Source: Salinivirgaceae bacterium (GTDB lineage: Bacteria > Bacteroidota > Bacteroidia > Bacteroidales > SZUA-534). From it: 33,733 bases of DNA. The stretch is from NCBI GenBank assembly GCA_017557605.1, contig JAFYYJ010000097.1, forward strand, positions 1 to 33,733, in the 5' to 3' direction. The position numbers and the translations under genes were made by a program. Of this stretch, positions 8,174-16,498 are shown one piece after another. Every line of letters begins with the position of its first letter. The first letter of the stretch is position 1. The notes under the pieces are model-generated. The model ran no database searches and was not told the DNA's origin. It saw nothing but the letters and a program-made list of their open reading frames with translations.

Positions 8174-9502
8174 ATGCTGAAGCAGTTTCTGCAATTTGTA
8201 AACGACAACCGCCTTTTCGACCGCAGCCACAATCTTCTGGCTGCGGTAAGTGGTGGCGCCGACTCCTCGGTTATGCTCCACTTGCTAGCACAAGGGCGGT
8301 TTAAAGTTTCGGTTGCACATTGCAACTTCAAACTGCGCGGTTCCGATGCTGATGCCGATGAACAGTTTGTCCGTCAGTTAGCGGAGAAATACGGGATGCC
8401 GTTTTTCAGTGTCAGTTTCGACACTACGGCCTATGCCGCCGAGCACAAAATATCGATTGAAATGGCTGCGCGCGAGTTGCGCTACAACTGGTTCGCACGG
8501 CTTGCCACCGAACATGGTTTCGACCGCATTCTTACCGCTCACCACCTTGACGACAACGTTGAGACAATGTTGCTTAACATCTGTCGGGGCACGGGAATAA
8601 ACGGGCTCGCCGGTATTTCGCTCATCAACGGCTGCATTGTCCGACCGTTGCTTTTCGCTTCGCGGCAGCAGATTGAGGATTATGCCGCAGCCAACGGCCT
8701 TGCTTTCCGCACCGACGCTACCAATCTTACCGATGACTATCAGCGCAATATTGTCCGGCATCGGATTGTGCCTGTCATGAGGCAGATAAATCCGGCTTTC
8801 GACGAGCGTATGCTGAAGAATTTCAGCAATATAAAACAAGCTTCACAAATATATAATTGGTATATCGACAAGGCTAAGTCCGAAGTGCTGCAAACTGACG
8901 GCAATCGAACTATTATTAATATAGGTATGCTAATGCGGCAACCTTTTGCCGAGCCGGTGCTTTATGAATGTGTAAGCGAGTTCGGTTTCAACAGTTCGCA
9001 AGCGGAGCAGATGATGAAAATCATTGGGCAGAAATCGGGCTTTACTTTCAGCAGCGCAACTCACAAACTGCTGATTGACCGCAATCAGATAATTATTGAG
9101 CCTTTAGAAAATGATGATTTTCAATCATTAAGCATCAGCCAACCGCAAGATGTGCCCGGCTTGGGGATAACAATGCAATTGGTTCCTGCTGCCGGTTTCC
9201 AAATAGACCGCCGTCCGTTTGTCGCTTGTCTCGATTTCGACAAACTTCAGTTTCCGCTCACACTGCGGCGGTGGCAGAATGGCGACAGTTTCTGTCCATT
9301 GGGTATGAATCGTGCAAAAAAACTCAGCGACTTCTTCATCGACAACAAGATAGACTTGTTTGAAAAAGAGAAAACGCTGGTTTTGGTTTCGGCCGGCAAG
9401 ATAGCGTGGATTGTGGGCATGCGCCCCGACAACCGCTTCAAGGTGGACGAAAAAACCAAACAGGTGCTTGTGATTGTCAGTCAGCCTGCTCGCAAACCTT
9501 AA
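8174..9502 (+). CDS. tilS: tRNA(Ile)-lysidine synthase
   Basis: Adds lysine to the wobble cytidine of tRNA-Ile(CAU), changing its decoding from AUG to AUA; essential in most bacteria. The 442-residue product has the N-type ATP pyrophosphatase P-loop SGGADS (26-31), the AHCNFKLRGSDADADE segment, and the HHLDDNVETMLLNICRGTGINGLAGI block typical of TilS. The C-terminal tRNA-binding domain ends with RRWQNGDSFCPLGMNRAKKLSDFFID, a TilS hallmark. It lies 15 nt after pfkA. Its last 26 nt (9477-9502) overlap the 3' end of convergent recJ. Confidence 0.95.
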   Translation: MLKQFLQFVNDNRLFDRSHNLLAAVSGGADSSVMLHLLAQGRFKVSVAHCNFKLRGSDADADEQFVRQLAEKYGMPFFSVSFDTTAYAAEHKISIEMAARELRYNWFARLATEHGFDRILTAHHLDDNVETMLLNICRGTGINGLAGISLINGCIVRPLLFASRQQIEDYAAANGLAFRTDATNLTDDYQRNIVRHRIVPVMRQINPAFDERMLKNFSNIKQASQIYNWYIDKAKSEVLQTDGNRTIINIGMLMRQPFAEPVLYECVSEFGFNSSQAEQMMKIIGQKSGFTFSSATHKLLIDRNQIIIEPLENDDFQSLSISQPQDVPGLGITMQLVPAAGFQIDRRPFVACLDFDKLQFPLTLRRWQNGDSFCPLGMNRAKKLSDFFIDNKIDLFEKEKTLVLVSAGKIAWIVGMRPDNRFKVDEKTKQVLVIVSQPARKP

Positions 9503-11267
9503 TGTCGTTTATCCTGAGCTGCAGCGACTCTTTTCCGCGGAAAACATTCGATTCCACCGAGAAGCAAATATCGAAAGGCTTCCCTTCCTGAATATGCTCA
9601 AAGAAATCGCTCTGTCTGAAGGCAATTGCCGGAATCGAGCGACCATGCGGCTCGTCGGACAGCAGCAACTTCAAGTGCTCACCTGTTTGACCAACGCATT
9701 GTGCCTTGCCGTAAACATGGCGAGCTACAAACACCGGCGCCATATTGCCGGGTCCGAACGGCTCAATCTGGCACAACAACTTGTAGAATTTGGGAGTTAT
9801 GTCAGAAATATGAATCTCTGCATCCACATCGATGTGCGGAACAAGCATGTCGTCGGTTATCATCTCAACGGCTATCTTCTCAAACCTGTCGGAAAATTCC
9901 TGCAGGTTTTCCTCTTTCAGCGTCAGGCCGGCCGCATACATGTGACCGCCAAAGCTCTCAAGCAAATCGCTGCAGCGCTCAATGGCCTCGTAGAGATTGA
10001 ATCCCGGTATCGAACGAGCCGAACCGGTTATCAAACCATTTGATTTTGTGCATATTATGGTTGGACGATAGTAGTAGTCAATCAGACGCGAGGCCACAAT
10101 TCCTATCACTCCCTTGTGCCATTCAGGGTTGTAGAGCACGGTCGATTTGCGGTTGCGCAACTCATCGTCGTCACTTATGGTGAACTTGGCTTCCTCGGTT
10201 ATCGTTTTGTCGTGTTCCTTACGGTCGGCGTTGTTTTTCTCAATGTGGTCGGCGCGTTTTTCGGCCATGTTCATGTTGCGCTCAATAAGCAAATCGACAG
10301 CCTCAACACCTTTGTCCATGCGGCCTGCGGCGTTTATGCGCGGCCCTATTTTGAACACTATGTCGTTTATTTTAATAGGCACAAAGTCGGGTGATGCCTC
10401 AACCGGCTCTGGGTCGTCTTCAAAACGGTAGTCGCGAGTGCGCTCCGGGGGAGGGGTGATGCCCGATTTCTGCATTACAGCGCGCAGACCGACACGAGGA
10501 TTGTTGTTGAGCTGCCGCAACCCGAAGTGAGCTAGGATGCGGTTCTCATCGACAATAGGCACAATGTCGCTGGCGATGCTCACCACCACAAGGTCGAGGA
10601 ACGGCTTAATCTGATAGAACGGAATCTGCTTTTTTTGAGTGTAGGCTTGTATCAGCTTGAAACCCACACCGCAGCCCGACAGCTCGTTGAACGGATAGTC
10701 GCAGTCAGTTCGTTTGGGGTCGAGCACGGCAACAGCCTTGGGCAGTTCGGTGCCCGGCTCATGGTGGTCACAGATGATAAAATCGATTCCCTGCTGGGCG
10801 GCGTACTCCACTTTCGACACGGCTTTAATGCCGCAGTCGAGCGATATTATCAACTTGCAGTTTTTTTCAACCGCATAGTCTACACCTTTGCACGACACTC
10901 CGTAGCCTTCGGTGTAACGGTCTGGCACATAGTAGAATACATTTCTGCATTTGCTTTTCAGAAATATATACATCATTGCAACAGAGGTAGTTCCGTCAAC
11001 ATCATAATCACCATAGACAAGCACGTTCTCGCGCTCAACTATGGCTTTTTCCAGCCTCTCCACCGCCTTATCCATGTCCTTCATCAGGAACGGATTGTAC
11101 AGTTTCTGCAGGTCTGGACGAAAAAACTTGCGTGCTGCATCGCAGCTATATATACCTCGTTGCAAAAGTAGTCCGGCAATAGGCCTGCTCATGTTAATTG
11201 ACTCTGCCAGTTGGTCAATTTCAGAGCTGTTGGCCTGCTCCTTAATTATCCACTTCTTTTGCATCAA
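9477..11267 (-). CDS. recJ: Single-stranded-DNA-specific exonuclease RecJ
   Basis: A 5'-3' exonuclease on single-stranded DNA used in recombination and mismatch or base-excision repair. In the 596-residue product the DHH-family metal motifs are all present: GDYDVDG (86-92), DCG (144-146), DHH (167-169). The DHHA1 domain carries GGHMYAAGL (440-448), and the OB-fold follows from about 480 to the end. A polar, proline/acid-rich insertion (271-297) lies between the DHH and DHHA1 domains. The gene is convergent with tilS and overlaps its stop region by 26 nt. Either of two adjacent Met codons (MM) could be the start. Confidence 0.96.
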   Translation of the reverse strand: MMQKKWIIKEQANSSEIDQLAESINMSRPIAGLLLQRGIYSCDAARKFFRPDLQKLYNPFLMKDMDKAVERLEKAIVERENVLVYGDYDVDGTTSVAMMYIFLKSKCRNVFYYVPDRYTEGYGVSCKGVDYAVEKNCKLIISLDCGIKAVSKVEYAAQQGIDFIICDHHEPGTELPKAVAVLDPKRTDCDYPFNELSGCGVGFKLIQAYTQKKQIPFYQIKPFLDLVVVSIASDIVPIVDENRILAHFGLRQLNNNPRVGLRAVMQKSGITPPPERTRDYRFEDDPEPVEASPDFVPIKINDIVFKIGPRINAAGRMDKGVEAVDLLIERNMNMAEKRADHIEKNNADRKEHDKTITEEAKFTISDDDELRNRKSTVLYNPEWHKGVIGIVASRLIDYYYRPTIICTKSNGLITGSARSIPGFNLYEAIERCSDLLESFGGHMYAAGLTLKEENLQEFSDRFEKIAVEMITDDMLVPHIDVDAEIHISDITPKFYKLLCQIEPFGPGNMAPVFVARHVYGKAQCVGQTGEHLKLLLSDEPHGRSIPAIAFRQSDFFEHIQEGKPFDICFSVESNVFRGKESLQLRINDIKVCEQAD

Positions 11268-11311
11268 TCATAATTTTTATCAAATCAGTGTGCCTTTCGG
11301 CAGATGCAAAG

Positions 11312-11343
11312 CGAATATAGAAATTTTGTAAAACTATCAGCAA
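11312..11343 (-). promoter_or_regulatory. Probable recJ promoter
   Basis: On the minus strand, TTG at 11343-11341, a 21-nt spacer, then TATATTCG (7 of 8) at 11319-11312. It lies in the 101-nt gap between the lptG stop and the recJ start, so recJ may have its own promoter in addition to read-through from tgt-lptG. Confidence 0.45.
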
Positions 11344-11368
11344 TAAATCTTCCAATAATTATGCTCGG

Positions 11369-12457
11369 TCAACGTTTCGCCCTGTTATACAGCACAATGC
11401 CTATGGCTCCGAAAATCACATTCGGAATCCAAACGGCAATTACCGGTGCCATGTTGGCGTTGGTTGCCAGCACAGTCGACACCTGCATAAACAGTATGTA
11501 GGTGAATGCCAACAGAATACCCATTCCAATATTCAGACCGATGCCGCCGCGTCTTTTCCGCGATGACAGCGATACACCAATAAGCGTCAATATAAATGTC
11601 GAAAAGACGGATGCGAACCGGCGATGTTTTTCCAATTTCCATAGAACGACATTTTCGGCTCCTTTCATCGTCTCCGATTCTATGAACTCGTTCAACTCCT
11701 GATAGTTCATCGCTTCAACCACGTCGCGCCTCCTTGCGAAATCGGCCGGAAGCAGGTTTAGTGTGGTGTCCAGTTTACGGTGCGCCTCCACAAGCTCTTT
11801 TCCGTCTTCGAAGCGGCGCACATAGCAGTTGCTGGCCTGCCATTTGTTCAAACTTGTATCCCACTGCACATATTCCGACACCAGCTTCGATTTCAGCTCG
11901 CCGTTTTCAATCTGCTCAATGGCAAATTTGTAGCCGATATTATAATCGGTGCTGTAACTCTCCATGTAGATATACTGTCCAGGCATAATCTGCTGATGTA
12001 TATCTTGTTGCGTATTCGAGAATTTGTTGCGGACATATTTCTCCTCAAACTCGAGCCGGTGCTTGTTTGCCGGCGGTATAATCCAGTTTATCAGCAGATA
12101 GGAGAAAATCGACAGTATCAATGCTGATATAAAATAGGGGAACATCAGCCTCCGGTAGCTAACGCCGCTGCTCAGTATGGCGATTATTTCCGAGTTGCCG
12201 GCCAATTTCGATGTGAAGAAAATGACGGCTATGAAGATGAACATTGCCGAGAACAGATTGGCGAAGTATGGAATGAAATTCAGGTAGTAATCGAAGATTA
12301 TAGCCTTGAGCGGAGCCTGTTTCACAAGGAAATCGTCAATTTTCTCCGATATGTCGAAGATTACCACTATCAGGATAATCAGAACCAGTGCAAACACGAA
12401 TGTTCCAAGGAATTTGCGGATAATGTACCGGTCCAATTTCTTCATATAGTTGCTCAT
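11369..12457 (-). CDS. LptF/LptG-family permease (YjgP/YjgQ)
   Basis: Inner-membrane component of the lipopolysaccharide export ABC transporter (LptB2FG). The 362-residue protein starts MSNYMKKLDRYIIRKFLGTF, the usual amphipathic entry helix. It has three N-terminal membrane helices (about 15-37, 58-83, 103-125), a periplasmic beta-jellyroll of about 130 residues, and three C-terminal helices (about 282-300, 307-327, 335-352). LptF and LptG cannot be separated reliably here. Its ATG follows the tgt stop codon by 2 nt, so the two genes form an operon, an arrangement common in Bacteroidota. Confidence 0.9.
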   Translation of the reverse strand: MSNYMKKLDRYIIRKFLGTFVFALVLIILIVVIFDISEKIDDFLVKQAPLKAIIFDYYLNFIPYFANLFSAMFIFIAVIFFTSKLAGNSEIIAILSSGVSYRRLMFPYFISALILSIFSYLLINWIIPPANKHRLEFEEKYVRNKFSNTQQDIHQQIMPGQYIYMESYSTDYNIGYKFAIEQIENGELKSKLVSEYVQWDTSLNKWQASNCYVRRFEDGKELVEAHRKLDTTLNLLPADFARRRDVVEAMNYQELNEFIESETMKGAENVVLWKLEKHRRFASVFSTFILTLIGVSLSSRKRRGGIGLNIGMGILLAFTYILFMQVSTVLATNANMAPVIAVWIPNVIFGAIGIVLYNRAKR

Positions 12458-12459
12458 AA

Positions 12460-13599
12460 CTACAGCCTATTTGTAACTTTTTGAACCATAACGTTTTTCC
12501 ACTCCGCAAAATTGCCTTCGACAATATGTTTGCGCGCTTCGCCGACCAGCCAAAGATAGAACGCCAAATTATGCATGCTGGCAATGGACATTCCGAGCAT
12601 CTCCTGCGCCACAAACAAATGGTGCAGATAGGCCAGCGTGTAGTACGAATCGACAAACGATGTGCCGTTGGGGTCGATAGGGGTGAACTCGTTCTCCCAC
12701 TTTTTGTTTTTGATGTTGATGATGCCCTCGCTGGTGAACAACATTCCGTTGCGGCCGTTGCGGGTTGGCATCACACAATCGAACATATCCACTCCGCGGC
12801 TTATGGCCTCAAGAATATTGGCTGGCGTGCCCACGCCCATTAGGTAGCGTGGCTTGTCGGCGGGCAAGATTGCGTTCACAACCTCAATCATTTGGTACAT
12901 AACCTCTGTTGGTTCGCCCACGGCCAAGCCGCCAATGGCGTTGCCGTCCATTCCGAGTTCGGCAATCTCGGTAGCCGCGCGCTTGCGTAAATCGCTGTAA
13001 GCGGCTCCTTGCACTATTGGGAAATACGACTGATAATGGCCGTAGAGTGGCTCACTATTGCGGTAGGCCTCAACGCCACGTCGCAACCAGCGCATTGTCA
13101 GGTCGAGCGATTTGCTGGCATAGTTGTAGTCGCAGTCGCCCGGCGGACACTCATCAAGAGTCATCATTATGTCAGACCCGATAATGCGTTGTGTCTCAAC
13201 AACATTTTCGGGTGTGAAAATATGCTTTGAGCCGTCGATATGCGAGCTGAACCGGGCGCCCTCCTCGGTGAGTTTGCGGTTGGCTGACAGGCTGAAAACC
13301 TGAAAGCCGCCACTGTCGGTGAGTATCGGTTTGTCCCAGTGCATGAATTTGTGCAGACCACCGGCCTCGCGCAGCAGAGCCGTTCCGGGACGCAAGTACA
13401 GATGATATGTATTACCAAGAATTATCTGGGCGCGGATGTCGTCAGCCACATCGCGCTGGTGTATGCCTTTGACTGAGCCCAAAGTGCCTACGGGCATGAA
13501 AATGGGCGTCAAAATGTCGCCGTGGTCGGTTGTCATCTGACCGGCGCGCGCTTCTGATTTTGAATCGGTGGCTATGAGTTTGAATTGCATTTCTGACAA
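12460..13599 (-). CDS. tgt: tRNA-guanine transglycosylase (queuine synthesis)
   Basis: Exchanges guanine-34 for preQ1 in tRNAs for Asp, Asn, His and Tyr, the first tRNA-bound step of queuosine formation. The 379-residue protein has the TIM-barrel motifs TDSGGFQVFSL (nucleophile-region Asp95), IVQGAAYSDLR, GGLAVGEP and MFDCVMPTRNGR (catalytic Asp274). The usual CxCxxC zinc cluster just before the YLHHLF helix is absent: residues 308-322 read PIDPNGTSFVDSYYT, while the fourth ligand region keeps His343 (SMHNLAFY). The rest of the fold is intact, so it should still be a transglycosylase. A full TATATTTG -7 box precedes it; lptG follows after 2 nt. Confidence 0.95.
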   Translation of the reverse strand: MSEMQFKLIATDSKSEARAGQMTTDHGDILTPIFMPVGTLGSVKGIHQRDVADDIRAQIILGNTYHLYLRPGTALLREAGGLHKFMHWDKPILTDSGGFQVFSLSANRKLTEEGARFSSHIDGSKHIFTPENVVETQRIIGSDIMMTLDECPPGDCDYNYASKSLDLTMRWLRRGVEAYRNSEPLYGHYQSYFPIVQGAAYSDLRKRAATEIAELGMDGNAIGGLAVGEPTEVMYQMIEVVNAILPADKPRYLMGVGTPANILEAISRGVDMFDCVMPTRNGRNGMLFTSEGIINIKNKKWENEFTPIDPNGTSFVDSYYTLAYLHHLFVAQEMLGMSIASMHNLAFYLWLVGEARKHIVEGNFAEWKNVMVQKVTNRL

Positions 13600-13607
13600 A
13601 ATGTGGG

Positions 13608-13615
13608 CAAATATA
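13608..13615 (-). promoter_or_regulatory. -7 box of the tgt promoter
   Basis: Minus-strand TATATTTG is a full match to TAnnTTTG and lies 9 nt upstream of the annotated tgt ATG, so the leader must be nearly absent or the true start is the next Met (MQF, three codons on). No clear -33 element is visible. Confidence 0.45.
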
Positions 13616-13628
13616 GAAAATTGCGATT

Positions 13629-13660
13629 AAAAAAAGCCTCTGTCGCTACGGCAGAGGCTC
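13629..13660 (-). terminator. Rho-independent terminator of the HAMP-GAF gene
   Basis: Arms AGCCTCTGTCG and CGGCAGAGGCT (13635-13645, 13649-13659) pair over 11 bp with one G-T wobble and a CTA loop. On the minus strand the hairpin is followed by a run of seven T, so it ends the upstream minus-strand gene and shields tgt. Confidence 0.8.
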
Positions 13661-13685
13661 TCGCAGTGGTATTAGTTGTAGCGAA

Positions 13686-14915
13686 TTATAAATCAGTTTG
13701 TTCTCCGTTTTTCAGGCGACGGGCAAGCTCATTCAGCTCAGCTTCTTTGCGCACCAGGTCTTCCTGTGTGGCTTGCAGCTCCTCGTAGTTTTGCTTCAGC
13801 GCCTCAGACTGCTCGGCCAGTTGGTCGGCTTTCTCTTTCGACTCCTCAAGCAGCCGTGCTGTGCTCATGTTTATCTTCACCATTGACAATGTTGATGCCA
13901 GCGCCTCGCCAATCTTCTTCACAAAATCGACTTTGTAATCGTCTATCTTGGTGAACGATGCCAGCTCAATGACGGCATAAACCTTGTCGTTCAGGATTGC
14001 CGGTGTGAGCAGCACAAAGCGCGGATTGGCCTCGCCCAAACCTGAGGTTATCTCCATATAATTGTCGGGAATTTCGTTCAGGTAGATTATATCTTTCTCG
14101 TATGCGCACTGTCCGACTAAGCCAATGCCAAGCTCGAATTCCTTCTCCATGTGTTTGACGCGGTTGTAGGCCACGGCGCCTTGCAGTTCGAATTTCACAT
14201 GCTCGGGGTCGTCTTCGTTCAAAATAAACACACCGCCTTGCACAACGCCGGTGTAATCGGTTAGTTTGCTGATAAATACGCGGCTCAGAGCCTCAAGATT
14301 TGAGTTCTCCTGACGGAACAAATCCGAAAATTCAGCAACGCCACTGGCTGCCCAGGCAGCCTTTTCCTGTTCTTTGGCGCGTTCGGCCTCAGCTATCTTC
14401 GCATTTCTCAGTTCGTCGCGCATATTGATGAGCGCAATGCTGAGTTCGTCATTCTCGCCATTCTTATCATACTCATAATCGAAATTGTTGTTTGTTATGG
14501 CTTCGGCAAACTGCGCTGTATTGTGCAGATTCTCAGCAACAATATTGAATGACTTGCACATATCGCCAATTTCGTCTTTGTGGGCTGTGGCGGAATCTTT
14601 CATCGGTTCAATCTCGCCAACGGCCATTTTGTCGAGATGCCCTTTCAGCTTCAGAATCGGTTTCTGGATAATGCGCTCTGTGACTGAGTTGGCCCCAACC
14701 AGCAGAACAAGCGCCAATGGTATCGCCCATGAAAGAGCAATCAAGCCAATAGTGCCTACGGCAAATCCTATGGTGGCGGTCACCATTGAGAATAAGAATA
14801 TCAATGTCGCAACTTTGGCCACTATGTTCCGCTTGTATAGAACTCTGATAACGACTAATCCGAAGGGGACTATGCCGAAAATCATAATAATTAGAAATGT
14901 AATCATCGATTTCAT
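13686..14915 (-). CDS. Membrane HAMP-GAF-coiled-coil protein
   Basis: A 409-residue signalling-type protein without a visible output enzyme. Three hydrophobic helices lie at about 4-26, 33-54 and 56-76. A HAMP-like linker follows at about 78-130 (KPILKLKGHLDKMAVGEI, DEIGDMCKSFN). A coiled stretch at 160-190 leads to a GAF domain at about 200-345 containing ELGIGLVGQCAYEKDIIYLN and a closing AVIELASF strand. The last 60 residues are a strongly charged coiled coil. No histidine kinase, GGDEF, methyl-accepting or phosphatase domain follows, so it may work as a scaffold or partner of a separate effector. It has a TATATTTG promoter box upstream and an AGGAAAAG purine stretch 8 nt before the start. 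Confidence 0.82.
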   Translation of the reverse strand: MKSMITFLIIMIFGIVPFGLVVIRVLYKRNIVAKVATLIFLFSMVTATIGFAVGTIGLIALSWAIPLALVLLVGANSVTERIIQKPILKLKGHLDKMAVGEIEPMKDSATAHKDEIGDMCKSFNIVAENLHNTAQFAEAITNNNFDYEYDKNGENDELSIALINMRDELRNAKIAEAERAKEQEKAAWAASGVAEFSDLFRQENSNLEALSRVFISKLTDYTGVVQGGVFILNEDDPEHVKFELQGAVAYNRVKHMEKEFELGIGLVGQCAYEKDIIYLNEIPDNYMEITSGLGEANPRFVLLTPAILNDKVYAVIELASFTKIDDYKVDFVKKIGEALASTLSMVKINMSTARLLEESKEKADQLAEQSEALKQNYEELQATQEDLVRKEAELNELARRLKNGEQTDL

Positions 14916-14943
14916 AATCGTCTTTTCCTTTTAAAAGTAACTC

Positions 14944-14951
14944 CAAATATA
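14944..14951 (-). promoter_or_regulatory. -7 box of the HAMP-GAF gene
   Basis: Minus-strand TATATTTG, full match to TAnnTTTG, about 28 nt upstream of the ATG at 14915. No convincing -33 element. Confidence 0.45.
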
Positions 14952-15013
14952 AATTGTTTGTCGGAGTTGCACTGAGTTATTGTATGTTTTTTTTCGCTTA
15001 ATTTTTTTTGCAG

Positions 15014-15021
15014 TACTTTTG
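15014..15021 (+). promoter_or_regulatory. -7 box of the GldM-like gene
   Basis: TACTTTTG, full match to TAnnTTTG, 21 nt before the ATG at 15043. The same octamer is used at rpmH. It lies downstream of the alternative start at 14980, which argues against that longer start. Confidence 0.5.
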
Positions 15022-15042
15022 AGGACTAAAAAAACGCTTTTG

Positions 15043-16119
15043 ATGAAACATAATGTGCTAATATGGGGCTACTTCTCAACGATTGTGTTGCTGCTTGGCG
15101 CCATTTTCATGAATCTTGATTTTGTGGCGGGCAAGGTGCTGTTCCTTGTCGGGTTCTTCACTTTCAATCTCGGATACCTGATACCATTGTTTATGGTTCT
15201 CTTCCGCGATAGCCAGGAGAACCAGATTGGGCTGATAATCATCTTGAGCATGCTCGGGTTCTTCATATTCCTAATGGGTATCACATTCTTTATGGTGAAC
15301 TGGGGCGGCAGCATGGTGCTGATTTATGTGGGCGGTTCGTTCCTGCTGCTAACTACGTTGCTGATGCTGTTCATGAAGCGCCGGTTCTACGAGACAAGTG
15401 TCGATTCATGGTTCCCGATAGTGCTGTTCGCTGTTTTTGTTGTCATAGCAATGTTGACAAGTATGGTGCACAGACCAGTGCTGCGCTCGTTCACTATATC
15501 GAACAAAGAGGATATGGTGCAGATGCAATCGCTGCGCGACATCAACTCTCACGTTTACGACGAGCTTGAAGCGCTTTGCGGCTCCGACAGCGCCCTGCAG
15601 CCAATTATGAACTCCGCCGACCTGATTGTTTCCAAAAGCGACAGCATGCTCAACTATATCGATAATCTGAAGCGCGAACTGATTGTTTATGTAGAGGGCA
15701 AGAAGATGCTGCAAGACACGGCGCTGCTCAACAATCTGGTTCCCATTCAGTCGAGTGTGGAGATAAACTCGGTGCGCAGGTTTATGCTCGGACGCAAGCG
15801 GCACAAAGCCTATATTCTGCACGAGGAGATTGATAAATACCGCGAGTTTCTGCTAAGTTTGGACATTGCCAGCACCTTGTGGATGAATAAATTCATTGAG
15901 TCGAATTTGAGCACCAGCGTACACAAACTGAACAAACGCAACTACAACCGCAGTTGGGAAAAACAACATTTCTACAACTTCCCGCTGGTTACCGTCATAA
16001 GTCAGCTGACAAGGCTGCAACTAAGCATCAGCCTTGTCGAGGGCGAGATTCTGAACAACTACCGGCGCATGTCGATAGAGCAGGTTGCGAACCGATATAC
16101 TGTTGTTGAAGAAAAATGA
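15043..16119 (+). CDS. Five-helix membrane protein with GldM-like soluble domain
   Basis: A 358-residue protein. Five hydrophobic helices are visible at about 5-27, 31-53, 63-84, 90-111 and 123-143. The first pair, with LLLGAIFMNLDFVAGKVLFL, recalls the short GldL/PorL hairpin. The soluble part (about 150-358) shares sequence patterns I know from the N-terminal domain of GldM/PorM: KSDSMLNYIDNLKRELI (198-214), EEIDKYREFLL (261-271), and W305 followed by NFPLVTVISQLTRLQ and EGEILNNY (312-340). GldL-GldM form the proton-driven motor of type IX secretion and gliding. I infer a GldM-related role but the protein lacks the later GldM domains and is not canonical. The start at 14980 was rejected because it precedes the promoter box. 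Confidence 0.72.
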   Translation: MKHNVLIWGYFSTIVLLLGAIFMNLDFVAGKVLFLVGFFTFNLGYLIPLFMVLFRDSQENQIGLIIILSMLGFFIFLMGITFFMVNWGGSMVLIYVGGSFLLLTTLLMLFMKRRFYETSVDSWFPIVLFAVFVVIAMLTSMVHRPVLRSFTISNKEDMVQMQSLRDINSHVYDELEALCGSDSALQPIMNSADLIVSKSDSMLNYIDNLKRELIVYVEGKKMLQDTALLNNLVPIQSSVEINSVRRFMLGRKRHKAYILHEEIDKYREFLLSLDIASTLWMNKFIESNLSTSVHKLNKRNYNRSWEKQHFYNFPLVTVISQLTRLQLSISLVEGEILNNYRRMSIEQVANRYTVVEEK

Positions 16120-16140
16120 TTGTAAAAAAACAAAAGTGGG

Positions 16141-16170
16141 TTGTAGCATTTAAAAAAAAGCATACTTTTG
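16141..16170 (+). promoter_or_regulatory. rpmH promoter
   Basis: TTG at 16141-16143, a spacer of exactly 19 nt, then TACTTTTG (full consensus) at 16163-16170. Predicted transcription start near 16177, about 37 nt before the rpmH ATG. One of the clearest Bacteroidota-type promoters in the window. Confidence 0.7.
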
Positions 16171-16213
16171 CAGTCCTATAAAAATGACATCAAAAAAGTA
16201 GAAAGGGTATATT

Positions 16214-16378
16214 ATGGCAATGAAAAGAACATTCCAACCGTCGCAAAGAAAACGTAGGAATAAACACGGTTTCCGTGAGAGAATGGCTACCAAAAATGGT
16301 CGTCGCGTATTGGCAGCACGCCGCGCAAAAGGCAGAAAAAAACTTACAGTATCTGACGAAAAATTGCACAAAGCATAA
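16214..16378 (+). CDS. rpmH: 50S ribosomal protein L34
   Basis: A very basic 54-residue protein reading [20 protein letters not shown] and then [20 protein letters not shown], the diagnostic L34 sequence, with a short C-terminal extension ending LHKA. It belongs to the large ribosomal subunit. It sits alone here between its own promoter and a terminator, not next to dnaA or rnpA as in many bacteria, which is usual for Bacteroidota. Confidence 0.97.
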   Translation: MAMKRTFQPSQRKRRNKHGFRERMATKNGRRVLAARRAKGRKKLTVSDEKLHKA

Positions 16379-16410
16379 TCATTTAGGTTGTCAGAAAAAG
16401 ATACAAAGGG

Positions 16411-16440
16411 AGCAAGTCCGAGTTGAGGCTTGCTTTTTTT
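16411..16440 (+). terminator. Rho-independent terminator of rpmH
   Basis: AGCAAG (16411-16416) pairs with CTTGCT (16429-16434), extended by CC/GG with one bulged T, followed by a run of seven T. Confidence 0.75.
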
Positions 16441-16460
16441 GTGCCTTGACTTTACACTCT

Positions 16461-16496
16461 AAACTTTAAACTTTTCAACTTTAAACTTTCAACTTC
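16461..16496. repeat. Short tandem heptamer repeat
   Basis: Five near-copies of [A/C]AACTTT lie head to tail (16461, 16468, 16476, 16483, 16490), interrupted by one extra T at 16475. It fills the gap just after the stop codon of the lamin-tail protein gene. Confidence 0.7.
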
Positions 16497-16498
16497 CC

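Noticed and set aside
13629..13660. Plus-strand terminator
   Set aside because: The hairpin is followed by a T run only on the minus strand, and no plus-strand gene ends there.
14980..15042. Earlier start for the GldM-like protein
   Set aside because: It lies upstream of the -7 box at 15014-15021, so that codon would probably not be transcribed from this promoter.
16461..16496. CRISPR array
   Set aside because: Units are only 7 nt with no spacers, and no cas gene is near.
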